NCBI GenBank assembly: GCA_000151295.1
Contig: GG745328.1
Location: 1,797,266 to 1,861,265 of the forward strand
DNA length: 64,000 nucleotides
DNA from: Allomyces macrogynus ATCC 38327
Taxonomy: Eukaryota > Blastocladiomycota > Blastocladiomycetes > Blastocladiales > Blastocladiaceae
Direction: 5' to 3'
Both the position numbers and the translations under genes were made by a program. Under the pieces are notes generated by a model. That model saw nothing but the letters and a program-made list of their open reading frames with translations, was not told where the DNA came from and searched no databases. Of this stretch, positions 1 to 8,637 are shown one piece after another (within the stretch, counting starts at the first letter, position 1; every line of letters begins with the position of its first letter).

Positions 1-48
1 GCAACCCCGCCGCGTCGCCTGCACCCACGTCGTCCTCGTCCAGTTCGG

Positions 49-1404
49 ATGACGATTCGACGGGCACCCAAGCCGGCGCGCGACGCTGCAGCACTGCTCG
101 CGACCCCGCCCGACCAATTGTCGCCCGACGACAAGAAGGCGCTGCGCAAGATCAAGAACCGGCTCGCCGCGTCCGAGTCACGCAAACGCGCGCGCGAGCA
201 CGTCGAACTGCTCGAAATGGAAGTGGCCAAACTGAAAGACGAGAAATCGGCTCTCCAGGCGCAGGTGCAGCAAGTACTCGACGACCACGCGCGGCTCGTG
301 CAGGACCACGACCGCGTTCTCGCGCAATTGCGGTTGTTGCGTGACGCGCATGCGTATTTCCAGGTGGCGACCGGGACGAACACGGCGACAGTGCCAATGG
401 TGCCGTTTACGATGACGACGCCGCAGCAGCAGCAGCAACAGGCGTCGTCGCTCGTGCATATCACGGCGGGTCCGGCGATCAAGTCGTTTGGCGCGCTGTT
501 TGCGATTGTCGTGCTCGGTGCCGCGTGGCTCTTGCCGGCGTTGTCGGCGCTCGCGCCCAATGCGTCGGCGTCGGGGTCGGCGCCGCTCAGTTTGACGGCG
601 TCGCCCGCGGCGTTCCGGTCGGCACTCGAGCTGGTCGCTGCGGCAGCTGCGCCCAATGCCGGATCGACGTCGACCGGGACCGGGAAGGCTGGAAGTGCGA
701 TGCCGTACGTGGCGACGACAGCTGGTGGCGTGAAAGTGATGGTTCTCGATGCGCCGCGGCGCAGCGACGTGGTGGCTGTTTCCGCCGCAGACAATACCGC
801 TGACCCGATGGACCTCGATGACGACGTCCCGTCCCTCCCGGCGCCCGACGCACGTGTTCTCTACCTCGGCGACGGCAAGGACGGCGAACACCGCGACCAG
901 GCCGTGGTCGTGACCGTCGTGCACTCGGAAGAAGGCGCAGGCGGTGCGTTGCCGGCACTCAGCATCAAGCTCTCGGATGACGGCACTGCGACTGGGAACG
1001 GGCCTTCGTTGCAGATCAAGGTCGAGCCGGCAAGCGATGCGGACGCGGCCATGTGTCGCGCGACGGCCGCGTCGTTGCTCACTGCTGCCACCGCAGAGAC
1101 CGAGCGCCGACCGCCGCGACCTGCTGCGGCTGACAATGTGCGACCCAAGCAGGAGGAAGGTGGCGCGATGCCGCCGCACTCGTTCTTGATTCATGTCGAA
1201 CCGCCGTCGCCGACGGCTGCGCGCGCTGGAAGTACTGGACCAGGGGACGCACTGCCACCGCCGCCGGTGACCGTGCCGAGTCCGCACGCGCCGCTGCATG
1301 GGAAGTCTGCACGCGGTGTGGATGAAGGTGGAGTACGTGTGCCGGCGCCGCCGACGGATAGCGGGCGCGTGTTTGTGCGTGGGCCCGGGTCGAAGCTGGC
1401 GTAG
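49..1404 (+). CDS. Membrane-anchored bZIP transcription factor (possibly 5' partial)
   Basis: The 451-residue frame carries a basic-leucine zipper at residues 29-100: a KNRLAASESRKRAR basic region followed by heptad-spaced leucines. A glutamine run (126-131) follows, then one strongly hydrophobic segment at about 147-168. The rest is Ala/Pro/Ser-rich with acidic patches. A bZIP followed by one membrane span resembles ATF6/CREB3-type factors held in the ER and freed by proteolysis. An RSAL tetrapeptide about 25 residues past the span fits the loose site-1-protease RxxL pattern, which is weak evidence. The frame stays open to the window edge, so the true start may lie upstream. Another frame at 3-50 encodes a serine run followed by aspartates, so an upstream exon or a frameshift is possible. 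The bZIP fold is certain; the membrane role is inferred. Confidence 0.8.
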   Translation: MTIRRAPKPARDAAALLATPPDQLSPDDKKALRKIKNRLAASESRKRAREHVELLEMEVAKLKDEKSALQAQVQQVLDDHARLVQDHDRVLAQLRLLRDAHAYFQVATGTNTATVPMVPFTMTTPQQQQQQASSLVHITAGPAIKSFGALFAIVVLGAAWLLPALSALAPNASASGSAPLSLTASPAAFRSALELVAAAAAPNAGSTSTGTGKAGSAMPYVATTAGGVKVMVLDAPRRSDVVAVSAADNTADPMDLDDDVPSLPAPDARVLYLGDGKDGEHRDQAVVVTVVHSEEGAGGALPALSIKLSDDGTATGNGPSLQIKVEPASDADAAMCRATAASLLTAATAETERRPPRPAAADNVRPKQEEGGAMPPHSFLIHVEPPSPTAARAGSTGPGDALPPPPVTVPSPHAPLHGKSARGVDEGGVRVPAPPTDSGRVFVRGPGSKLA

Positions 1405-1576
1405 GCTTGTTGAAGAGGAAGAGGAGCGTTGTCGGGTTCACGGGCGGGCCCGTGGGTTGGCGCGCGCTGAAGCTGTTGTTGTTCGTGTGATATCGTTCGT
1501 TGTGGTTGGTCGTTTTGTGTCCACCCAAGTATCCATAATACAGGCGCTCTCATTTGAGATATTCTCAGCACTGCTT

Positions 1577-1782
1577 TCACGCGTCGTTGGCAGCAGCTCC
1601 CGGATCCTTTGGCGCGTCATCGGCCTTGGTGCGGCCGTCGTCGTACCGCTCGCGCAAGTGCCGGTTCGGCGCCCAAAACTCCTCTTCCAGCCCTTGGACG
1701 TGCACGACCTCGACTCCACGCTCGCGCAACGTATCTGCGCCGTGCACTTGACAAACAAGTCGGCCGGCTCGACAATTCCCAT
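1577..1782 (-). pseudogene. Deaminase-like C-terminal remnant, frameshifted
   Basis: Two minus-strand frames join into protein-like sequence. MGIVEPADLFVKCTAQ, starting at 1782, changes frame near 1730 into TLRERGVEVVHVQGLEEEFW and runs to a stop at 1577. The TLRERGVEVVHV segment resembles the strand-helix close of cytidine/nucleoside deaminase-fold proteins, but no zinc motif is present. An in-frame stop lies just upstream of the ATG. This is either the last exon of a gene whose other exons I cannot find, or a decayed fragment. The assignment is tentative. Confidence 0.3.
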
Positions 1783-2126
1783 CGCGAGTCGATAATTGTC
1801 GCGACATTAAGCGATAGTCAAAAACACAAAGATATAGTCTTGTAAAACAAGATCTTTGCACTGGTTTTGGTTGTGGTAACACATATTATGATAACAGCTG
1901 GGAGGTGGTGGTGGTGGGTGGCCGCGTGCGAGACAACTGGACGCGGGACATGTGCACGTGAGGCACGCCATGTGCAGGTCTTCGGCGCCTTGTTGCATGC
2001 AGTGAGTCCCAGTTTGCCGGCTGCCCCCATCGTCGCTGTCGTGCAGATCCCATCGCCGAAATGACGACGACGCGGCCACCACGCGCGCACTCGAGCCAAC
2101 TTGCCGCACCCCGTCACGACAAGAAC
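1783..2126. other. Intergenic, upstream of the E2 gene
   Basis: AT-richer than its surroundings around 1800-1900. It presumably holds the promoter and 5' leader of the ubiquitin-conjugating enzyme gene. I see no convincing coding sequence or RNA gene. An in-frame ATG at 2061 would add 22 unconserved residues to the E2 and is not preferred. Confidence 0.5.
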
Positions 2127-3894
2127 ATGGCCGCCGCCGGCCAGCTGCGCGCGAGCGGCTACCTCAAGCGCATCAAGACCGAGCTCGACCTGCTCTCCAC
2201 CGACGCGCCCGACGGCGTACAATGCCGTCCCCGCGCGCACGACACTGACACACTCGAAACTTCCGGCCTGTGGCTCGACGCCGTCATCACGGGCCCATCG
2301 AGCACGCCCTACGCCGGTGGGTCTTTCCACGTCGAATGCTGCCTGTCGCGCCAGTACCCGCTATGCCCGCCGCATATTCGCTTCGTGACCAAAGTGTTTC
2401 ACCCGAATATCGACCAGAATGGCCGCATTTGCGTCGATATCTTGAAGGAGGGTTCTGACGCGGGGCGGTGGTCGGCGGCCAAGAATTTGAGGATGGCGTT
2501 GGCGACGGACCGGATGTTGTTGGCAACCCGAATCCGGACGACCCGCTGGATGCCGAGATTGCGGGGATATATCGCAGTCATCGCACGCGGTTTGTTGCGA
2601 CGGCGAGGCAGTGGACGGAAAAGCACGCGATGGGCGAAGGGAACGGGGTCGTACTGGATGGGGATGTGCCGACGACTGGTCTAGCTGATGGTGCGGATCA
2701 GGCCAAGACTGCGACCTCAGGCGCGACTTTGTCCTCAAGCGCGACTTCGACGCCGTCGGCGTCTCCATCGGCGTCTCCACCTGCGCTGCCATCGTTATCG
2801 TCTGGGCTGGTTGCGAGCGGCATGACAGTGCTGCCGCCGCCATCGTCCTCATCTTCTTCCGGATCGCGCTCCGTCGCCGTCAACCCGAAACCGGCGTCGT
2901 CCTTGGCCGCTCCGGCCGCTGCACCAGCGCCACCACCGCCATCGGCTCCACCGTCCTCGTCCTCGTCCTCGTCGCTGTTCGGTCGCGGTCCGGCCCCAAC
3001 GTCGGGCGGCGGTCTTTTTGGCGCGCGTCGATCTGGTGGTGCAATCTTTGGCGCGGGGCTACCGTCGTCATCGCCAGCTCCCGCAGGTGCAACGTCGCTG
3101 TTTGGCCGCCCGGCCGTTGCTGCAGCCACATCATCGTCAAGGGCCGTGCCAACAGCAGCGACGCCAGCCCCATTGACGACCGCCATCCCAGCTGCGACGC
3201 GCCCGAAACCGGTGCCTACTCAAACTGACGTGAAACCGGTCGCGGCCGCCCCCGCGGTGCGCCCAAGTTCAGCCGTAAAGGCACCACCGGCGCCAGTGCG
3301 TGCGCCTGCCGCGGTCTTAGCCCCGGCAACCGCTCCCGCACCTGCACCCGTCCCGGCACCCGCTCCGGCGCCCACACCGGCATCGCGCTTGTCCGGAACC
3401 AAGCGCGCCGCGAGTCCACCGCGACTCAGTGCTCGACCGGTCAAGAAACCCACGCTTGATACCGCCGCCGTCATCGCATCTCCCGCGCCAAGTGTGCCTG
3501 CACCTGCGCGCGTAGTTGCACCTCCTGCACCTGCACCCGCACCCGTCGTCTCTAAACCACTCGCTTCCGCTTCCTCGTCTTCCTTGCAACCACCACCACC
3601 TCCTGTCGTCGCCACCGCGCCGGCGGCTCCCGCGCCCGCGCCATCGCTCTTTGGCCGCCCGGGACCAGGTCTTGGCGCGCCGAAGCCTGGTGGTGGACTG
3701 TTTGGCGCGCCACGTGCGCCTGGGACCGGTGGTGGTCTGTTTGCGCCGCGGCCGCCCGGATCCGGACCGCGGTGCGGCCGGGGTTGTTGCCGGGTGGTAA
3801 CGCGACGGGGATGACGCCGCGACCGCAAGGCACGGGTCTGTTTGGCAGTGCGAATGCGCAGCCGCCTGGGTCGCTGTTTGGGCGCAAGACGTGA
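2127..3894 (+). CDS. UBE2T: Ubiquitin-conjugating enzyme E2, UBE2T-like, with GLFG-repeat tail (two frameshifts)
   Basis: The start at 2127 (MAAAGQ) leads directly into the E2 helix. The UBC fold spans about residues 5-160, with the HPN motif at 92-94 and catalytic Cys102 in GRICVDIL. The closing NPNPDDPL and ARQWTEKHA motifs are closest to UBE2T, the FANCL-partnered E2 that monoubiquitinates FANCD2/FANCI. The body changes frame at about 2520-2522 (one base missing). The tail changes frame again between 3755 and 3781 (one base missing). With both corrected the protein is 589 aa. The roughly 400-residue tail is rich in Pro/Ala/Ser and has about nine LFG/IFG units, such as GGLFGA, SLFGRP and a final SLFGRKT, resembling FG-nucleoporin repeats. 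Human UBE2T has only a short tail. The E2 identity is strong, the UBE2T subfamily probable, and the role of the tail unknown. Confidence 0.75.
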
Positions 3895-4148
3895 ACGGGA
3901 GAGAGAAGAGCGCGCGTGCTGGGTCGAGGTGCGCGCAGATGTCAATACAACAGCCATGCTCTTGCTTTCTTTCGTGTCGGGAGAGCGTTTCGGCGTTGTG
4001 GAATGCTTCCACTCAGCTCCGCGAACAGTCAACACAGGCCAACCTTTTGTTGTTGCTCGTTGCTGCCCCGCTTCGATCACGACCCTCATCAACCACGGCC
4101 ACTGCTCACTGCGCCGGCGCACTTGCTGCAATCTACTCGACATCGCTC

Positions 4149-5111
4149 ATGGTCTCTCACAAGGAAGCGCGCAAGCTCAAGCAGGCACAGCGAAGGGCCA
4201 AGACAGCGGGCCGAGCCGCCGGTCATGAGGTCGACAAACAAGATGTTCCGGTATTGACCTCGGAAAATTGTGATCAAGGCTCCATCAACGCTACCGCTGC
4301 CGACGCGCCAATCTCGCTGTCCTACACGCTGCGCGGCTACGAGGACGGCAAGCCATTCGAGCGCGATTTGCACGCGCTCGACCGATGGGCAACGCAAGCG
4401 GCCGATTCTATCAGCGTCACGATTTCAACCACGACCAACCAAGACGCACTCCCGCCGCTCACCGTGCACCTCAAGCAGCGTGCCTCCGTCTTCATCGGCG
4501 GCCAACTGTGGAACACGGCCTTTATACTCGCCTGCTGGTTCTATGCGAGACACGCACACGGGATCCACGACTACGGCGCCCTGCGCGTCTGTGAAGTCGG
4601 CGCCGGGATTGGGCTGCTCGCGCTCGCCCTGGCCGCACTCGATGCGCGCGTCACGGCGACCGACCTCGCTGACGTCGTGCCGATCCTCGACGACAATATC
4701 GCACGGAACCCGCACTTGGCGATCGGCGCCGGTGGGGTTCCGCGAATCACGGCCGCCGCGCTCGATTGGGGAGACAAGGACGCGGTCGTGCCGGGCTATC
4801 CGTTTGATTTGATTGTGGCCTGCGATTGTATTTATTCGGAGGTCTCGGCGGGGGATCTGGTCGAGTGTTTGGTGCGGCAGTGCTCGCCCGTGACGCCTGG
4901 CGGACCAAGGCCGGCTACGATAGTCTGGGTCGTGAGCGAGGTGCGCAACGAGTCGATTCAGCAGGCGTTTTTGGAGCAGGCGAGGGAAGTGTTTGAGATT
5001 GGGTACATGGACGTAGACCGCGACGTCTCGCCGTATTTGCCGAGGGAGTTGCGCACCGGGTTGAATGTGCGGTGGTATGTTATGAAGTTGAAGCCGGGCA
5101 AGGATGAATAG
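4149..5111 (+). CDS. METTL21-type protein lysine methyltransferase (Methyltransf_16)
   Basis: The start at 4149 gives a 320-aa protein; the open frame continues upstream to 3891 but without conserved sequence. The N-terminus is basic (HKEARKLKQAQRR). The Rossmann methyltransferase core begins with GGQLWNTAF (118-125). Next come motif I EVGAGIG (149-155), which binds S-adenosylmethionine, and acidic Asp172 in TATDL. The family signature DCIY is at 226-229, in the position of the DxxY motif of METTL21/EFM enzymes. These enzymes methylate lysines of chaperones and translation factors. The substrate cannot be told from sequence. It lies 254 bp downstream of the E2 gene on the same strand. I see no introns and no frameshift. 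Confidence 0.8.
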   Translation: MVSHKEARKLKQAQRRAKTAGRAAGHEVDKQDVPVLTSENCDQGSINATAADAPISLSYTLRGYEDGKPFERDLHALDRWATQAADSISVTISTTTNQDALPPLTVHLKQRASVFIGGQLWNTAFILACWFYARHAHGIHDYGALRVCEVGAGIGLLALALAALDARVTATDLADVVPILDDNIARNPHLAIGAGGVPRITAAALDWGDKDAVVPGYPFDLIVACDCIYSEVSAGDLVECLVRQCSPVTPGGPRPATIVWVVSEVRNESIQQAFLEQAREVFEIGYMDVDRDVSPYLPRELRTGLNVRWYVMKLKPGKDE

Positions 5112-5329
5112 AGTGGTGTATTTTTGAGTGGATGGTCGTCGTTGTCGGGAATGGTCGCATGGTTGTGGTCGAACGCTGCTGGTGTTGATGGCGGCTGATA
5201 CATGGTGGACGAGTCGGATGTGCAAGCTGCAAACTCGTGCCAAATTCGTTCATGATTGGATTTGTTGGTTGTACTCGACGCCAGCACCACGACGGCCACA
5301 CACGCCAGTAACCCATCCAACTCGCTGCA

Positions 5330-7149
5330 ATGGACTTTTCCGAACTCTTCAAGCAAGCCGGCAATCAATGCTCGTTCAGCCCGACCGGCACTTACGTCGC
5401 TGCGACTGTCGGCCACAAGCTCGTCATTCGTGACGCCGAAACACTTGCCGTCGTCAATGTGATCACCGCCGTCGACGCCATCTCGCACGCCTCCTTCTCG
5501 CCGTGCGGCAAGTACTTGCTGGTTGCCGCCTACGACGCTGGCGCACTGCAAGTCTGGCCTGTTGAGCCCTCCGACGCGCCGATTGCCAAGATTGATGAGG
5601 GCATCACCGGCTGCGTGCGCGCCATCTGGGACCCGCTGTCGGGCCGCAGTATCCTGTCCTGGTCGGCGTTTGGACTGCGCATCTCGATTTGGTCGCTCGT
5701 CGACGGGTCGCTCACGTACATTCAGCAGCCAAAAGTTGTTGATGCGCCCGCGGACGGTGGGTGTGCGTCGGACGCGCCGGCGGAACGGATTCCGGGGTGT
5801 GCGTTCCGCAAGGATTTCAGGTACATGGCGGTCCTGGACCGCGTCGATGGGCGCGATTTTGTAAATGTCTACGACTGTATCGACTGGGAGCTCGTCAAGG
5901 TATGCAGGGCGGGGGTGGTGGAGGGTGGAATACATGCGGGTGTGCTGTGGATTCACGACGTGCATTTTGGTCAAACCGTGCGCGTGGGTTGATTAGAGGT
6001 TTCAAGTCGACACGACCGATGCATCAAATATCGCCTGGTCGCCTGAAGGCCGGTTTATTGCCGTGACCGATTCCGTCTTTGAGGTTGGTTTACATTCGCA
6101 CGCCTCCACTTCATGCCCGCAAGCTCACGGCCTCTCTCTCCACTCCACAGTTCAAAGTCCTCATCTACTCGCCCGACGGCCACCTTCTCCACCCACCCAC
6201 GCGCGCCGCCGACCACAACCTCGGTATTCGATCTGTCGCGTGGTCGCCCACGGGCCAGTTCCTGGCCGTCGGCAGCTACGACCAGACGGTCAGCCTGCTC
6301 AACCACTACACGTTCAATTCGCTCGTCGACTGGTCGCTTGAACCGACCACGCTCGTTCTGAGCCGAAAACAGCGGCCGACCGTCTATTTCGAGTCAATTG
6401 ACGCGGCGCAACTGGGTGGGAGCAGTAACGATTGGCCATCGGCAGCCGACTTGGTGCGGCCGGTGCCGCCAGCATGTACGTTGCCGGTGTTCCTGGATTT
6501 GGAGCGGTGGGCGAGGGACGAGTAGTTGACGACTTTCGTGTGATAGATTCGGTCGTGACTCCGCCGACGGAAGCGGGCAAGACGTCGTCTGTGACACTGG
6601 CCGCTGTCAAGACCGACGCGAACACGCCCATTACCAAGCTCGGCGTGTCGGCGCTATGCTGGTCCCCGGACGGCCGGTACCTGGCCGTCAAGTGCCGTAT
6701 GTTGATGTCCTCCCATCCCGGCTCATCCGTGGACGTTGCATTGAACACACCCGTCTCCCAATCCCGCGCACGCTCCACTAGAAAACAAGCCCTCCACCAT
6801 CTTCATCTACTCGGCGCACACGCTGCGTCTCATCGCCGTTCTGCGACAAGCGCACTCGATCAAGCACATGGCCTGGCGGCACGCCGAGGCGCACAAGCAC
6901 ACGCTCGTGTTTTGCACGGGCGCCGACCACCTCTACCTGTGGCACGGGCCGCCCGACACGGCTGCTGCCGACGAGGAAGTCGACGACGAGGAACCGGCGG
7001 GGCGCACCGAGTTTTGGATGCTCCCGCACCAAAATTTTGCCGCGCACTCGTTCATGTGGAGCAACGACGGGAAGAAATTGCTGGTCGTGGGGAAGCACGG
7101 GTTTTGTTTGGGGTTTGTCACGGAGTTGCATGATGATGTGCATGTTTAA
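5330..7149 (+). CDS. WRAP73: WRAP73/WDR8-type WD-repeat protein
   Basis: Four exons: 5330-5899, 5997-6083, 6151-6696 and 6782-7149, with introns of 97, 67 and 85 nt and GT-AG borders. The protein tracks WRAP73 end to end. It opens MDFSELFKQAG, then has KIDEG, WDPLSGRSILSW, the RYMAV...DFVNVYDCIDWELVK block, IRSVAWSPTGQFLAVGSYDQ, and a closing WSNDGKKLLVVGKHGFCLGF. WRAP73 works with the SSX2IP/Msd1 complex at centrosomes or spindle poles and in ciliogenesis, which fits a flagellated fungus. Exon 3 contains one frameshift (one base missing) between about 6440 and 6500, in a poorly conserved loop. Corrected length is 523 aa, against about 460 in human. Identity is confident. Confidence 0.85.
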
Positions 7150-8637
7150 GAGTGGATGCATGTGGGGAACAGTTTTGGACGCGAGTTTTGGGGTGGAGAA
7201 TGTGGATATTTATGATTCCAGCAGGATACGCGCGGAAAACGGGACCCTTTGGTCAGGCATCAATCATTGCAGGTCACCCCATGCAGATCACAGCATAGCC
7301 GCGCTCGCAGCGCGCACGCGCAGGAGGGTAATGTAGAGCGACGGTCATGGCGCCAGGTTCCGCGTCAGCCGGCTTGCCAGCCCTGTTTCCGCGAGCGCGG
7401 CGTTGTCCTTGCAACATCTGCTGCGCGCAGGTTAACAATGGCGAGCAGCCCAGACGTTTGTATCTTCGTCGGTCGGCGAGTATTGGCAGCCAGATCGTGA
7501 GGGTATCCGAGCGCCAGGCGAGGCGGACATGATCGAGGGCCGTCTCGTAAAACGCGAGGGCTGAGGGCAGGTCAGCGGTGTGCGAATGGTGATCGCGAAG
7601 CAGTTGGCACTTGCCAAGATCGCACCCTGTGGGCCTGCCTGCTCCACGTGGGGGCGCTGGGACGCTTCTGAAGATACAGACGGCAAGTGTTGTTGCGCTC
7701 CGCCTTTCACCGCATCGCTGATCGCCCACGATCAGCAAACGATCGCAGGCGCAACCCCGTGCGAACCACGCAACCACCACCAGAACAAACGAGCCCGAGC
7801 CCGGCGTCGCGTGGGCCGATAATATTGATCAAGATCGTGTGGTGCCGGGTGCCCCCGGTGCCCTCGCCGCTGTGTATGTACTGCTCCGCGGGGGACGATG
7901 CAACTGCACTGCTTGGGCGAGATCTGTGCGGGGAGGGCAGCGAGGACTGACACCGTCACTGGACCCTGTCACCTGCGTCTGCGCCCGTGCACCCATCGCT
8001 TCTCGTCTACCGCGTATACACGTCGGCCTTTGTTCGCCACCTCCCCGCGCGCGTGCTTGTTACCGCTCGGCTGTGCACACTCGGGCGTCCATCATTCCCA
8101 ACACAGTCTCAAGGAAACCGCGGCGTACGCGATATGGCGATTGGGAGTGCCGTTTGCGACACCAAGGCAACTGGACATGGCTTGCTTCGCCCGACGTCCA
8201 TGATTCGCTCAGCCTTGGCACCCTCGACACCCTTGCTCTGTCGCGTCAGGGTAAGAGCGCACCGTCGCGGTGCGGAAGGAGATGAACCGCCAGGAGCATG
8301 GTCCTCCACGTTTGATGTACGTGGTGGATAAATCGTCGCGACGGGTGCGTCCAAGTGTTTCTTTCTCTCGACCTCGCTCGACCTCGCCCGCAACACTCTC
8401 AAGCCCTCGTCTTGACGGACACGGACGACGGCCAACCAAGCTCCAAATTATCCGGCGCAACTCTCAACGTGTCCCGCCAGATTTTTCGTTCAAGCGACCG
8501 CGATAGACCACGCGAGGTGGGCGACATTGGTATGAGGCTCTGGATGGTGGATGAGCGTTCTTTTTGCGATTTGAATGAGGTCTGACTCTGGAAAAGTGAC
8601 GAGGCCAACGCGTCGACGATCACCGCAGACCATTAAC
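7150..8637. other. Long intergenic region upstream of glucan synthase copy A
   Basis: About 1.5 kb between WRAP73 and the first glucan synthase. Apart from the VOC-like remnant listed separately, I see only GC-rich chance frames. It presumably holds the 3' end of WRAP73 and the promoter of the downstream gene. No tRNA or other RNA gene was recognised. Confidence 0.5.
7433..7710 (-). pseudogene. VOC/glyoxalase-like remnant
   Basis: Two minus-strand frames together read as a vicinal-oxygen-chelate half-module. ANCFAITIRT in one frame continues as ADLPSALAFYETAL and then LTIWLPILAD in another, with a further shift to DEDTNVWAARHC before the stop. The D(L)xxSLAFYxxxL pattern is typical of glyoxalase/bleomycin-resistance domains. 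The stretch covers only one half-domain and needs two frame changes. I read it as a decayed gene or a badly sequenced small exon. Confidence 0.3.

Noticed and set aside
178..1299. Long minus-strand frame (373 aa) antisense to the bZIP gene.
   Set aside because: Arg/His-rich shadow with no domain; the bZIP frame is clearly the coding one.
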